Shown here piece by piece: positions 1 to 9,053 of a stretch of DNA of 64,000 nucleotides. The notes below the pieces were generated by a model. It had not been told where the DNA came from. It saw nothing but the letters and a program-made list of their open reading frames with translations, and did no database searches. The DNA is taken from contig CANMMF010000011.1 in assembly GCA_947498985.1 (NCBI GenBank), forward strand, positions 62,001-126,000, in the 5' to 3' direction. The DNA comes from an uncultured Paracoccaceae bacterium. GTDB taxonomy: Bacteria > Pseudomonadota > Alphaproteobacteria > Rhodobacterales > Rhodobacteraceae. The translations under genes were made by a program, and so were the position numbers. Position 1 is the stretch's first letter, and the number at the start of each line of letters is the position of its first letter.

Positions 1-1
1 T

Positions 2-742
2 CCGCTGGCGCAGGCGATCTGTGCGGCGGGCGGCGGCGACGCGCTTTCGGACGCAGCGCTGGGTGCTGTGACCGAAGTGCCCGGCCACGGCACCGAAGCG
101 CACTGGCAGGGACGCCGCGTGCGGCTGGGGCGTGCCAGCTGGGTGGGCGCCGAACCGGGCCCGCTCACCGCGACCTATCTGCGCATCGGCGACGCGGAAC
201 CGGTGGCCTTCACCTTCACCGACCAGCTGCGCCCAGGCGCCGCCGAGGCCGTTCTGGGTCTGCAGAAGGCCGGTCTGGCAGTCAGGCTCATTTCCGGCGA
301 CACCGCTCCGGCGGTCGAGGCGCTGGCCCGCACGCTCGACATCGCCGACTGGCAGGCCGACGCCCTGCCCGAAGACAAGGCCCGCGCCATCGCGCGCCTG
401 TCGGATGACGGACACCGCGTGCTGATGGTGGGTGACGGGCTCAATGACACGGCCGCGCTCGCCGCGGCGCATGTCTCGATCTCACCGGCCTCGGCGCTCG
501 ACGCGGCGCGGGTGGCCTCCGACATCGTGCTGCTGGGGCAGGCGCTCGACCCGATCCCCGACGCGCTCGGTACCAGCCGCAAGGCGCTGCGCCGGATCCG
601 CGAGAATTTCACCATCGCCACGTGGTACAATGTGATCGCGGTGCCTCTGGCCATCGCGGGGCTCTGCTCTCCGCTGATCGCGGCGCTGGCGATGTCCGCA
701 AGCTCCATCACCGTGTCGCTGAACGCGCTCAGATTGAGGTAA
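2..742 (+). CDS. ccoI: Copper-transporting P-type ATPase CcoI, C-terminal part (5' truncated by window)
   Basis: C-terminal portion of a heavy-metal P1B-type ATPase. The frame enters from the left edge, so the metal-binding domain, most membrane helices and the phosphorylation motif lie outside. About 246 residues are visible. They include the end of the nucleotide/phosphorylation domains with the hinge motif GDGLND (bases 431-448), then two hydrophobic helices at the C-terminus, as in this family. ccoS starts 3 bases after the stop, the standard end of ccoGHIS. This makes CcoI, the inner-membrane copper ATPase needed to metallate cbb3-type oxidase, more likely than a CopA exporter. The assignment to CcoI rests on that neighbour. 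Confidence 0.85.
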   Translation, partial: PLAQAICAAGGGDALSDAALGAVTEVPGHGTEAHWQGRRVRLGRASWVGAEPGPLTATYLRIGDAEPVAFTFTDQLRPGAAEAVLGLQKAGLAVRLISGDTAPAVEALARTLDIADWQADALPEDKARAIARLSDDGHRVLMVGDGLNDTAALAAAHVSISPASALDAARVASDIVLLGQALDPIPDALGTSRKALRRIRENFTIATWYNVIAVPLAIAGLCSPLIAALAMSASSITVSLNALRLR

Positions 743-745
743 GCC

Positions 746-907
746 ATGAATATCCTGACCTATCTCATACCGATCTCGCTGATCCTGGGCGGTCTCGGGC
801 TGGCGTTTTTCGTCTTCACCATCCGCTCGAACCAGTATGACGATCCCGAAGGCGACGCCCGGCGCATCCTGTCGGACGCCTATGACGACAAACCCAAGCA
901 GGATTGA
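746..907 (+). CDS. ccoS: cbb3-type cytochrome oxidase assembly protein CcoS
   Basis: A 53-residue single-pass membrane protein starting MNILTYLIPISLIL. A hydrophobic helix at about residues 4-25 is followed by an acidic tail beginning NQYDDPEGDA. CcoS proteins have this size and layout: one N-terminal helix, then a short tail with a (Q/N)(F/Y)DD motif. They are required for cofactor insertion into the catalytic subunit of cbb3 oxidase. It begins 3 bases after ccoI and is surely co-transcribed with it. It is the last gene of the operon; the next gene is on the opposite strand. Confidence 0.85.
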   Translation: MNILTYLIPISLILGGLGLAFFVFTIRSNQYDDPEGDARRILSDAYDDKPKQD

Positions 908-955
908 CGGCACAGGCCAGGCACCTGACCTGCAAAGAAAAAGCTGAAGGCCCGC

Positions 956-1306
956 CTAGCCGCGCACCCGTTCCCAGAGCTTGCCGTCCGGGCCGCCGGT
1001 GCGGTTGTCGTCAAAGGCGCGAAACTCCAGCAGCGTCACGTGGCCATCGGCATTGGCGTCAAAGCTCAGCACCGCGTCATATGCCGCGGGCCCGAAGGCG
1101 CGGCGGATCTCGTAGGGCTCCCAGACATGATTGTGGTTGCGGTCGATCTGCGAGAAGCGGATCACCCGCCCTTTCGGCTTCACCCCGGCGGGCAGGCCAT
1201 ATTCATACGCCTTGAAGCGGTTGGTGTCTGGCACGAGGTCGCGATAATCCTGCGCCCCCACCGGAGCCGCCAGACAACAGGCCACGCACAAACTCACGAT
1301 TCGCAT
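956..1306 (-). CDS. Exported EF-hand domain protein
   Basis: 116 residues. An N-terminal signal peptide (MRIVSLCVACCLAAPVGAQ, cleavage about residue 19) predicts export to the periplasm. Two EF-hand-like loops are visible, DRNHNHVWEPYE and DANADGHVTLLE. The second has the canonical spacing of acidic residues and a final Glu; the first has His/Asn at several ligand positions and may bind weakly. A calcium-binding or calcium-sensing role is inferred from the motifs only. It lies 11 bases upstream of the stop of the GMC oxidoreductase on the same strand, which is transcribed first, so the two could share a transcript. Confidence 0.7.
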   Translation of the reverse strand: MRIVSLCVACCLAAPVGAQDYRDLVPDTNRFKAYEYGLPAGVKPKGRVIRFSQIDRNHNHVWEPYEIRRAFGPAAYDAVLSFDANADGHVTLLEFRAFDDNRTGGPDGKLWERVRG

Positions 1307-1317
1307 ACCAGCACTCC

Positions 1318-2901
1318 CTATTTCCCTGTCAGTATCATATCGGCGGCCTTCTCGGCGATCATGATTGTCGGCGCATTTGTGTTTCCGCTGGTGATTGTCG
1401 GCATCACGCTGGCATCGACCACACGCAGGCCGGAGATCCCGCGAAACCGCAGGCTGGCATCGAGTGGCGTGTCGGCCCCGGCCCCCATCTGTACGGTGCC
1501 CACCGGGTGAAAGATCGTGGTCCCGATATCGCCCGCCGCCCGCGCCAGATCCGCATCGCTTTGCACCGTGTCGCCCGGGCGCATCTCTTGCGGGGCATAG
1601 CGCGCCATCGGCGCCTGAGCCATGATCTGCCGCGTCCTTCGGATCGCCGCCACAGCAACGCTGCGATCGCCTTCCGTGGCCAGGTAATTGGGCGCGATCC
1701 TCGGCGGCACATGCGGATCCGCAGAGCTGAGCGTGACCGTGCCCCGGCTCTCCGGCCTGAGGTTGCAGACGCTGGCGGTGATGGCCGGAAAATCGTGCAA
1801 CGGCTCGCCAAACGCATCGAGCGAGAGCGGTTGCACATGGTATTCCAGATCCGGCGTCTGAAGCCCCGCGCGGGACTTGGCAAAGGCGCCAAGCTGCGAC
1901 GGGGCCATCGACATCGGCCCGCTGCGCGTGAGCGCGTATTCCAGCGCGATGCGCGCCTTGCCAAGCCAGGAATTGGCCATTGTGTTCAGGGTTTTGGCGC
2001 CACTGAGCCGCCAGGCGCAGCGCAATTGCAGATGATCCTGCAGATTGGTCCCGACGCCGGGCACGTCGCGCACCGATTCGATCCCGTGCTCCTGCAAAAG
2101 CGCACCCGGCCCCAGCCCCGACAGCTGCAGGAGATGCGGAGAGTTCACCGCCCCCGCGCTCAGGATCACGTCCCCCGAAGCGCGCGCCTCTCGCGTCTGC
2201 CCAGCCCGGTCATAAACCACCCCTGCAACCCGTCCGTCTTCGACGATCAGACGTTGCACATGCGCCTGCGTCTCCACCTTGAGCCTGTCCCCCGACACGC
2301 TCCTGAGAAACGCCTTCGCGGTGTTCAGCCGCCAGCCCGCCCGCTGGTTGACCTTGAAATAGCCCACGCCCTCATTGTCGCCGGTGTTGAAATCCGTGCT
2401 GCGCGGCAGGCCCGCGGCCTCGGCGGCCTGCATCCAGTGATCCAGCACGTCCCAGTGCAGGCGCTGGTTCTCCACCCGCCATTCGCCGCCCGCGCCGTGA
2501 TGTTCGGAGGCGCCCTCGACATAGTCTTCGGAGCGTTTGAAATAGGGCAGCACATCGTCCCATCCCCAGCCGGGCAAGCCGCGCTGGCGCCAGCCATCGT
2601 AATCCGCCGCCTGGCCGCGCAGATAGAGCATGCCGTTGATCGAACTGCAGCCGCCAAGGATCTTGCCGCGCGGATAGAGCAATGACCGACCGTTGAGGCC
2701 GGGCTCCGCCGCGGTGCGATACATCCAGTCGGTGCGCGGATTTCCGATGCAGTAAAGATAGCCCATCGGGATGTGCACCCAATGGTAATTGTCGCGCCCG
2801 CCGGCTTCGAGCAGCAGCACCTTGCGGCCCGCATCCGAAAGCCGCCGGGCCAGAACCGACCCCGCACTGCCCGCGCCGATGATGATGTGATCCCACGCCA
2901 T
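1318..2901 (-). CDS. GMC-family FAD-dependent oxidoreductase (choline/alcohol dehydrogenase type)
   Basis: 527 residues from the ATG at 2901. This start places the FAD-binding GAGSAGSVLARRLS motif at residue 9, as in the family; an in-frame 5' extension to 3129 has no homologous look. Further GMC signatures are GGCSSINGMLYLRG and GVGTNLQDH. The C-terminal half carries HPVGTVQMG (active-site His about residue 466) and ends with an FAD-contact segment containing SGNTNAPTIMIAEKAADMI. It oxidises an alcohol to an aldehyde with FAD. The substrate cannot be told from sequence: BetA-like choline dehydrogenase is one possibility, but no betB or betI is adjacent, so other alcohols are equally likely. 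Confidence 0.85.
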   Translation of the reverse strand: MAWDHIIIGAGSAGSVLARRLSDAGRKVLLLEAGGRDNYHWVHIPMGYLYCIGNPRTDWMYRTAAEPGLNGRSLLYPRGKILGGCSSINGMLYLRGQAADYDGWRQRGLPGWGWDDVLPYFKRSEDYVEGASEHHGAGGEWRVENQRLHWDVLDHWMQAAEAAGLPRSTDFNTGDNEGVGYFKVNQRAGWRLNTAKAFLRSVSGDRLKVETQAHVQRLIVEDGRVAGVVYDRAGQTREARASGDVILSAGAVNSPHLLQLSGLGPGALLQEHGIESVRDVPGVGTNLQDHLQLRCAWRLSGAKTLNTMANSWLGKARIALEYALTRSGPMSMAPSQLGAFAKSRAGLQTPDLEYHVQPLSLDAFGEPLHDFPAITASVCNLRPESRGTVTLSSADPHVPPRIAPNYLATEGDRSVAVAAIRRTRQIMAQAPMARYAPQEMRPGDTVQSDADLARAAGDIGTTIFHPVGTVQMGAGADTPLDASLRFRGISGLRVVDASVMPTITSGNTNAPTIMIAEKAADMILTGK

Positions 2902-3001
2902 GCCGCCCCCCTCGCGGGCGAGACTACCGCCTGCGCGACGGCGCACAAGCCGGATCCCGGGCACCCTTCGTGTTTCTTCTCTTCTCAAATACGCAAATGC
3001 T

Positions 3002-3460
3002 TCAGACCGGCAAGGCGGTGGTCCTGAACACGGTGCGCAACGCAAAGCTCGACTGCATCTGCGCCACACCCGGCAACCGGGTGAGATACTGGCGGTGGAT
3101 GCGGGCAAAATCCTCGGTGTCTTCGGCAACGATCTTGAGGATGTAATCGGCCGTGCCCGCCATCAGGTGGCATTCCAGCACGTCCGGCACCCGGGCGACG
3201 GCGGTCTCGAACGCCTCCAGCACCTCATCGGCCTGGGCCTGCAGCGTGATCTCGACAAATACCGTCGTGGGCAGCCCCATCCGGCGCGCGTTGAGCAGCG
3301 CGACATAGCCCTTGATATAGCCGTCATCCTCCAGCCGCTGCACCCGCCTGTGACAGGCCGACGGCGAAAGATTGACGCTTTCGGAGAGCTCGGCATTGGA
3401 GACCCGTCCGCTTTTCTGAAGCGCGCGCAGAATCCGGCGATCGGTCTCGTCCAGGGCCAT
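3002..3460 (-). CDS. Lrp/AsnC-family transcriptional regulator, probable regulator of ald
   Basis: 152 residues. The N-terminal winged helix-turn-helix begins MALDETDRRILRALQKSGR and contains the recognition segment LSPSACHRRVQRLEDDG (residues about 31-47). The C-terminal RAM/Lrp ligand-binding domain (about 65-145) contains the conserved GTADYILKIVAEDTEDF stretch. Such proteins are amino-acid-responsive oligomeric regulators. The gene is divergent from alanine dehydrogenase with 136 bases between starts. That is the classic AldR-ald arrangement, so activation of ald by alanine is the likely role. A 19-bp palindrome in the shared promoter region is a candidate site. Confidence 0.88.
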   Translation of the reverse strand: MALDETDRRILRALQKSGRVSNAELSESVNLSPSACHRRVQRLEDDGYIKGYVALLNARRMGLPTTVFVEITLQAQADEVLEAFETAVARVPDVLECHLMAGTADYILKIVAEDTEDFARIHRQYLTRLPGVAQMQSSFALRTVFRTTALPV

Positions 3461-3492
3461 CTGCGTATATCCTTCCTGTCAAACGCATGGTT

Positions 3493-3511
3493 CTTCGAAG
3501 ATCCTTCGAAG
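3493..3511. promoter_or_regulatory. Palindrome in the lrp-ald intergenic region, candidate operator
   Basis: CTTCGAAGATCCTTCGAAG is two identical 8-base palindromes, CTTCGAAG, separated by ATC, so the whole 19 bases read as an inverted repeat. It lies 32 bases upstream of the regulator start and 85 upstream of ald. The position and symmetry suit a binding site for the adjacent Lrp-type protein; this is inference. Confidence 0.5.
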
Positions 3512-3596
3512 CTTATCGCTAACAGCGCCGCAAGTCTGCACGGAAATTGCACGGCAAATCGCCCAATAATGAGGCAACAACAGGAGGAGCCCCCAA

Positions 3597-4718
3597 ATGA
3601 AAATCGGTTGCCCGAAAGAGATCAAACCACAGGAATTCCGCGTCGGCCTGACGCCCAATGCCGCGCGCGAAGCGGTGGGGCATGGCCATGAGGTGGTTGT
3701 TGAGCGCAATGCAGGCCTCGGCGCGGGATTTCCCGATTCCGATTACGAGGCCGCGGGCGCGGTCATCATCGACACCGCCGAAGAGATCTTCGCCACTGCC
3801 GACATGATCGTGAAGGTGAAGGAGCCGCAGGCGGTCGAGCGCAAGATGCTGCGCGAGGGCCAGTTGCTCTTTACCTATCTGCATCTCGCGCCCGATCCCG
3901 AACAGACCCGCGACCTCATGGAATCGGGCTGCACGGCCATCGCCTACGAGACCGTGACCGACGAACGCGGCGGGCTGCCGCTGCTGGCGCCGATGTCGGA
4001 AGTGGCCGGCCGGCTGGCGCCGCAGGTGGGCGCCTGGACGTTGCAGAAGGCCAATGGCGGACGCGGCGTGCTGATGGGCGGCGTGCCGGGCGTCGGCGCG
4101 GCCCGCGTGCTGGTGATCGGCGGCGGCGTCGTCGGCACCCATGCGGCGCGGATTGCCGCGGGCATGGGCGCGGATGTGACCGTGCTCGACCGCTCGCTGC
4201 CGCGTCTGCGCTATCTTGACGACGTCTTCGGCAGCACCTTCCGCACCGGCTATTCCAGCGCCGGCCTGCTGGCCGAGCATCTGGGCCTTGCGGATATGGT
4301 GATCGGCGCGGTTCTGGTGCCGGGTGCCGAGGCCCCCAAGCTGGTCAAACGCGCCGATTTTGCAGACATGAAGCCCGGCGCGGCGCTGGTGGATGTGGCC
4401 ATCGACCAGGGCGGCTGCTTCGAGACCTCGCGCGCCACAACCCATGCGGATCCGATCTACGAGATCGACGGGATCATGCATTACTGCGTGGCCAACATGC
4501 CCGGCGCGGTTGCGCGCACCTCGACGATTGCACTTGGCAACGCGACGATGCCGTTCATGCTGTCGCTGGCCGACAAGGGCTGGCAGCAGGCCTGCGCCGA
4601 CGATCCGCACCTGCTCAACGGGCTGAACGTGCATGCGGGCAAGCTGACCTATTACGCGGTGGGCAAGGCGCTCGGCATCGACGTGACCGCGCCGCAACTG
4701 ATGCTGAAAGCGGCCTGA
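3597..4718 (+). CDS. ald: Alanine dehydrogenase
   Basis: 373 residues, the usual length for NAD-dependent L-alanine dehydrogenase, which interconverts L-alanine with pyruvate and ammonia. Active-site residues fall at family positions: Arg15 (in EFRVGLTP), Lys75 (IVKVKEPQ) and His96 (YLHLAPD). The NAD-binding Rossmann motif GGGVVGTHAARIA follows after residue 180. A strong Shine-Dalgarno (CAGGAGGAG) precedes the ATG. It is divergent from an Lrp/AsnC-type regulator, which probably controls it. Cytosolic; it can supply pyruvate from alanine, or recycle ammonium as alanine. Confidence 0.95.
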   Translation: MKIGCPKEIKPQEFRVGLTPNAAREAVGHGHEVVVERNAGLGAGFPDSDYEAAGAVIIDTAEEIFATADMIVKVKEPQAVERKMLREGQLLFTYLHLAPDPEQTRDLMESGCTAIAYETVTDERGGLPLLAPMSEVAGRLAPQVGAWTLQKANGGRGVLMGGVPGVGAARVLVIGGGVVGTHAARIAAGMGADVTVLDRSLPRLRYLDDVFGSTFRTGYSSAGLLAEHLGLADMVIGAVLVPGAEAPKLVKRADFADMKPGAALVDVAIDQGGCFETSRATTHADPIYEIDGIMHYCVANMPGAVARTSTIALGNATMPFMLSLADKGWQQACADDPHLLNGLNVHAGKLTYYAVGKALGIDVTAPQLMLKAA

Positions 4719-4766
4719 TCGCAACCGGATGGCAGGGCGTCATGGCGCCTTGCCACGCCCCCTGAC

Positions 4767-4795
4767 CCGCGCGCGGCCAGCGGTGCCGCGCGCGG
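4767..4795. terminator. Inverted repeat between convergent ald and mttB-like genes
   Basis: Two copies of the self-complementary CCGCGCGCGG (4767-4776 and 4786-4795) form a 10-bp GC stem with a 9-base loop. It lies in the 84-base gap between two convergent stop codons. There is no clear T-run, so this is a possible bidirectional terminator rather than a classical one. Confidence 0.4.
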
Positions 4796-4802
4796 TGCCG
4801 TG

Positions 4803-6347
4803 TCAGGTAAAGCTGTCGGGCATCGACGCTTTCTTTTGCGTCACATAGGCGTCGAGCGCCTCGGCAATTGCCGGATCGAGCGCGGGTTGCTGATAGGTGT
4901 CGAGCAGGCGTCGCACCCGGGCCGTGGCCAGCGTCGCGGTATCGCGCGCGCCTTCGTCAAGCCAGGTCTCGTAAGGTTTGTAATCCAGCATTTCCGAGCG
5001 CCAGAACGCGGTCTTGAAATGCGCCTGCGTGTGCGCGCAGCCAAGGTAATGCCCGCCCGGGCCAACCTCGCGGATCGCATCCATCGCCTGCGCCTCTTCG
5101 CTGACGGACACACCGCGCGCCAGATGGTGCAGCGTGCCCAGCTGATCGGCATCCATCACGAACTTCTCGTAAGACGACACCAGCCCGCCTTCCATCCAGC
5201 CACAGGAATGCAGCATGAAGTTCACGCCCGCCAGCAGCCCCATGTTGAGCGAGTTGGAGGTCTCATAGGCGGCCTGCGCATCCGGCAGCTTGGAGCCGTT
5301 GAACGAGCCCGCCGAGCGGTAGGGCAGCCCCAGTCGCCGCGCCAGCTGGCCCGCGCCATAGGTGATATGCGCGGCCTCGGGGGTGCCGAATGTGGGCGCG
5401 CCCGAATTCATGTCGATCGAGGTCACAAACGCGCCCATGATCACCGGCGCGCCGGGGCGAATCATCTGGCTGTAGGCGATGCCCGCCAGCACCTCGGCCA
5501 GCACCTGCGTCAGCGTGCCCGCCACCGAGACCGGCGCCATGGCCCCGCCGACGATGAAGGGCGAGATGATGCAGGCCTGGTTGTTCCGTGCATAGATCTC
5601 CAGCGCGCCCATCATCACGTCGTCAAAGGTGAGCGGCGAGTTGATGTTGATGAGCGAGGTCATCACCGTGTTGTCCTGGACAAACTCCTTGCCGAACAGG
5701 ATCTCGCACATCTCGACGCTGTCCTGCGCGCGGCTGGGTTCGGTGACCGAGCCCATGAACGGCTTGTCGCTGAGCGTCATATGCGCCTGCAGCATGTCGA
5801 GATGGCGCTTGTTGACCGCGACATCCGTGGGCTCGCAAACCGTGCCGCCGGAATGGTGCAGCCATTTCGACATGTAGCCCAGCTTCACGAAATTGCGGAA
5901 ATCCTCCATCGTGGCGTAGCGGCGGCCGTTTTCCATGTCATGCACAAACGGCGGGCCGTAGACCGGGGCCAGCACGAGGTTGCGGCCGCCGATCTCGACC
6001 GAGCGTTCGGGGTTGCGGGCGTGTTGCGTGAAGCCCGACGGCGCGGTCTTGATCAGCTCGCGCGCCAGCCCCCTGGGCAGGCGCACCCGCTCTCCGTCGA
6101 CATCCGCGCCGACATCGCGCCAGCGCTGCAGCGCGCCGGGGTTGTTCACGAAATTGACGCCGATCTCTTCCAGCAGCGTCTCGGCATTGGCCTCGATGAT
6201 CTCAAGCGCCTCTTCGTTCAGCACTTCGAAATTCGGGATGTTGCGCTCGATATACTTCGCCGTCTCGACGCTGATTGCGCTGCGCTCGGCACGTCGTGCC
6301 GCACCGCCGCCGCCCCGAGCCCGCCTGCGCGCTGCTGCTTCTGCCAT
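4803..6347 (-). CDS. MttB-family (COG5598) methyltransferase, non-pyrrolysine type
   Basis: 514 residues from the ATG at 6347. This family transfers a methyl group from a quaternary or tertiary amine to a corrinoid protein. The methanogen enzyme for trimethylamine reads an in-frame amber codon as pyrrolysine. Here the frame is uninterrupted through that region (around the segments EAAHITYGAGQLARRLGLP and NFMLHSCGWMEGG), so it belongs to the non-Pyl group common in marine alphaproteobacteria, some members of which act on glycine betaine. No corrinoid protein or methylcobalamin:THF methyltransferase is adjacent; partners must be elsewhere. The substrate is inferred, not shown. A longer frame reaches 6554 but its N-terminus is Arg-rich and unconserved in look. 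Confidence 0.8.
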   Translation of the reverse strand: MAEAAARRRARGGGGAARRAERSAISVETAKYIERNIPNFEVLNEEALEIIEANAETLLEEIGVNFVNNPGALQRWRDVGADVDGERVRLPRGLARELIKTAPSGFTQHARNPERSVEIGGRNLVLAPVYGPPFVHDMENGRRYATMEDFRNFVKLGYMSKWLHHSGGTVCEPTDVAVNKRHLDMLQAHMTLSDKPFMGSVTEPSRAQDSVEMCEILFGKEFVQDNTVMTSLININSPLTFDDVMMGALEIYARNNQACIISPFIVGGAMAPVSVAGTLTQVLAEVLAGIAYSQMIRPGAPVIMGAFVTSIDMNSGAPTFGTPEAAHITYGAGQLARRLGLPYRSAGSFNGSKLPDAQAAYETSNSLNMGLLAGVNFMLHSCGWMEGGLVSSYEKFVMDADQLGTLHHLARGVSVSEEAQAMDAIREVGPGGHYLGCAHTQAHFKTAFWRSEMLDYKPYETWLDEGARDTATLATARVRRLLDTYQQPALDPAIAEALDAYVTQKKASMPDSFT

Positions 6348-6649
6348 GTCTTTGCCCTCACGCCACCGCTCGCGCCCACCAGGGCGCGACCTTTTGCCCG
6401 ATCTTTTAACCCGGGCAACGACAGCGGCGTCTGCAAATTCCGGCGCATGAGGGGCGAAAGCGACATATGCACCGCCTGACCGGCCTTTCCCGCAGGCAAG
6501 CGCACCCGCGCAAGTCGCCTGATGGCTGAAGATACGGCATAGGTTGTGATGCAAGTATCGCAGAGCGGCAGGAAATCGCGGCGCCTGCTATCAACGCTCA
6601 GCTTTAGGTGGTAGAATTCACCGTAACTTGGGCTACGGGGGAATGTGAC
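6348..6649. other. Divergent intergenic region between mttB-like and outer-membrane barrel genes
   Basis: 302 bases holding the promoters of both divergent genes. The right half (6480-6620) is less GC-rich than its surroundings. I see no convincing inverted repeat, RNA gene or riboswitch-like fold in it. Confidence 0.4.
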
Positions 6650-7348
6650 ATGACCGTCCTTTCTAGAATCACGACATCCATCGCCGCTGCAACCGTGACG
6701 GCCGCAGTTTTGTCGGGCACCGCCCTTCAGGCGGGCAGCCTTGACGATCCGGTCATCGCGACGCCGGTTGCGCCTGTCGCACCGCTCGCCATCGACTGGA
6801 CCGGCGCGTACGGCGGCGTGACGCTGTCCTACAATCAGGGCCATTACGGCAATGACGGGGTGTTCCCCGGTGACGGCGAGGGCGAGCTTGACGGCTACGG
6901 GCTTGGTCTGCTGCTGGGCTATAACTGGCAGCGCGGCAATATCGTCTATGGTGGCGAGCTGGCCTATTCGGCGACAAATATCGAAGGCGAGGAAGCCTGC
7001 GCCAACCCGGCCTTCGCCTGCGGGATGGAGATCGATCAGGTGGCCTCCATCCGCGGACGTCTCGGCGTCGCGGCGGGCCCCAGATCGCTGGTCTATCTGA
7101 CCGCTGGCTGGGCGGCCGCCAACGCGTTTGGCTACACCGAAGGCCCGGGCGGCGATGGCGAGACCCAGCGCCTCAACGGCTATCTCTACGGGCTGGGCTT
7201 CGAGCATGCGGTCAGTGACCGGTTCAACGTGCGCGCGGCGGTCCTGCGTCACGAGTTCGACGAATCCGATTTCCAGACCGATATCATCTACAATGACGTC
7301 GGCGCGGATTTCACCACGATCGAAATCGGCATGATCATGCGCTTCTGA
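6650..7348 (+). CDS. Outer-membrane beta-barrel protein (porin/OmpA-barrel-like)
   Basis: 232 residues. A signal peptide (MTVLSRITTSIAAATVTA..., cleaved near ALQAG, residue about 28) is followed by a Gly/Tyr-rich repeat of amphipathic strands typical of 8-stranded barrels: WTGAYGGVTLSYNQGHYG, LGLLLGYNWQRGNIVYGGEL and RGRLGVAAGPRSLVYLTAGW. It ends with an aromatic C-terminal residue (MIMRF), the outer-membrane sorting signal. The ATG at 6650 is preferred over a GTG 42 bases upstream because it gives a clean signal peptide. The role may be structural or in adhesion; no enzymatic motif is seen. A strong hairpin follows the stop. Confidence 0.82.
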   Translation: MTVLSRITTSIAAATVTAAVLSGTALQAGSLDDPVIATPVAPVAPLAIDWTGAYGGVTLSYNQGHYGNDGVFPGDGEGELDGYGLGLLLGYNWQRGNIVYGGELAYSATNIEGEEACANPAFACGMEIDQVASIRGRLGVAAGPRSLVYLTAGWAAANAFGYTEGPGGDGETQRLNGYLYGLGFEHAVSDRFNVRAAVLRHEFDESDFQTDIIYNDVGADFTTIEIGMIMRF

Positions 7349-7381
7349 GCGCTGGCAAACACTTCAGACCCACACCACCCG

Positions 7382-7410
7382 ACAGGGCGCGGCAATCCCC
7401 CGCGCCCTGT
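7382..7410 (+). terminator. Intrinsic-terminator-like hairpin after the barrel gene
   Basis: A perfect 11-bp stem, ACAGGGCGCGG paired with CCGCGCCCTGT, has a 7-base loop and begins 34 bases after the stop codon. It is followed by TTGCCTTTC, a weak T-rich tract. It separates the barrel gene from guaA. Confidence 0.7.
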
Positions 7411-7477
7411 TGCCTTTCGGGCAAGCCCGCGCCCGAGCCTTATTGCCATTCGGGCACGCTCTGCCTAAGGGGAGGAC

Positions 7478-9046
7478 ATGGACAGCACATCCCATGACAC
7501 CCTGCTTATCATCGACTTCGGCTCCCAGGTCACGCAGCTGATTGCGCGGCGCCTGCGCGAGCTCAACGTCTATTGCGAAATCCACCCATACCAGACCGTC
7601 ACGATGGAGCATGTGCGCGCCATCGCCCCCAAGGCCATCGTTTTTTCGGGTGGGCCGGACAGCGTGACCCGCGAGGGCAGCCCCCGCGCACCGCAGGAGA
7701 TCTTTGAATACGGCGTGCCGATCCTCGGCATCTGTTACGGCCAGCAGGTGATGATGCAGCAGCTGGGCGGGCGCGTCGTCTCGGGCGAAGGCACCGCGGA
7801 GTTCGGGCGCGCCTATGTGCAGCCGTCGGATGCACGGCTCGATCTGCTGCAGGGCTGGTTTCTCGACGGCACCGGGCGCGAGCAGGTCTGGATGAGCCAT
7901 GGCGACCATGTGGACGCGCTGGCACCCGGGTTCGAGGTCTTCGGCACCTCGCCCGGCGCGCCGTTTGCGATCACCGCCGATCCCGCGCGGCAGTTCTACG
8001 CGGTGCAGTTTCACCCCGAGGTGCATCACACCCCGAACGGCGCCACGCTCTACGAGAATTTCGTGCGTCTGGCCGGTTTCAAGGGCGACTGGACCATGGG
8101 CGCCTACCGCGAAGAGGCGGTGGCCCGCATCCGCGACCAGATCGGCGACAGCCATGTGATCTGCGCGCTGTCGGGCGGCGTCGACAGCTCTGTCGCCGCG
8201 GCGCTCATTCACGAAGCGGTGGGCGATCAGCTGACCTGTGTGTTTGTGGACCACGGTCTGCTGCGTCTCAACGAGGCCGAGGAGGTCGTGGGCATGTTCC
8301 GCGACCACATGAACCTGCAGGTCATTCACGCGCAGGAGCAGGAGCTGTTCCTCGGCAAGCTCGACGGTGTTTCCGATCCCGAAACAAAGCGCAAGATCAT
8401 AGGGGGATTGTTCATCGATGTCTTCCAGAAATACGCCGATGGCATCGACGGGGCGGAGTTCCTTGCGCAAGGCACGCTTTACCCGGATGTGATCGAGAGC
8501 GTCAGCTTTTCCGGCGGCCCTTCGGTCACCATCAAATCGCACCACAATGTCGGCGGGCTGCCCGAGAAGATGGGGCTGAAACTGGTGGAGCCGCTGCGTG
8601 AGTTGTTCAAGGACGAGGTGCGCGCTTTGGGGCGCGAACTGGGCCTGCCCGCAAGCTTCATCGGCCGTCACCCGTTCCCCGGCCCCGGCCTTGCGATCCG
8701 CTGCCCGGGCGAGATCACGCGGCAGAAACTCGACATCCTTCGCAAGGCCGACGCGGTCTATATCGACCAGATCCGCAGACACGGGCTTTACGACGAGATC
8801 TGGCAGGCTTTTGTGGCGATCCTGCCGGTGCGCACGGTGGGTGTAATGGGCGACGGGCGGACCTACGATTACGCCTGCGCGCTGCGCGCGGTGACCTCGG
8901 TCGATGGCATGACAGCGGATTACTACCCGTTTTCGCACGATTTTCTTGGCGAGACGGCGACGCGCATCATCAACGAGGTCAAGGGCATCAACCGGGTGAC
9001 CTATGACATCACGTCAAAGCCACCCGGCACCATCGAGTGGGAGTGA
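7478..9046 (+). CDS. guaA: GMP synthase (glutamine-hydrolysing)
   Basis: 522 residues. GuaA converts XMP to GMP with ATP and glutamine. The N-terminal class I amidotransferase domain has the catalytic Cys in [10 protein letters not shown] (residue 86) and the His/Glu pair in QFHPEVHHT (about 179-181). The ATP pyrophosphatase domain follows with the PP-loop [10 protein letters not shown] (about 231). The C-terminal dimerisation domain contains [11 protein letters not shown] and ends in the typical IEWE. GGGGAGG lies just upstream of the ATG. Full length with no anomaly; a housekeeping cytosolic enzyme. Confidence 0.97.
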   Translation: MDSTSHDTLLIIDFGSQVTQLIARRLRELNVYCEIHPYQTVTMEHVRAIAPKAIVFSGGPDSVTREGSPRAPQEIFEYGVPILGICYGQQVMMQQLGGRVVSGEGTAEFGRAYVQPSDARLDLLQGWFLDGTGREQVWMSHGDHVDALAPGFEVFGTSPGAPFAITADPARQFYAVQFHPEVHHTPNGATLYENFVRLAGFKGDWTMGAYREEAVARIRDQIGDSHVICALSGGVDSSVAAALIHEAVGDQLTCVFVDHGLLRLNEAEEVVGMFRDHMNLQVIHAQEQELFLGKLDGVSDPETKRKIIGGLFIDVFQKYADGIDGAEFLAQGTLYPDVIESVSFSGGPSVTIKSHHNVGGLPEKMGLKLVEPLRELFKDEVRALGRELGLPASFIGRHPFPGPGLAIRCPGEITRQKLDILRKADAVYIDQIRRHGLYDEIWQAFVAILPVRTVGVMGDGRTYDYACALRAVTSVDGMTADYYPFSHDFLGETATRIINEVKGINRVTYDITSKPPGTIEWE

Positions 9047-9053
9047 GGCCCGT

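Noticed and set aside
4800-6479. 559-codon plus-strand frame opposite the MttB-like gene
   Set aside because: Shadow of the MttB gene; no ribosome site and no family motif.
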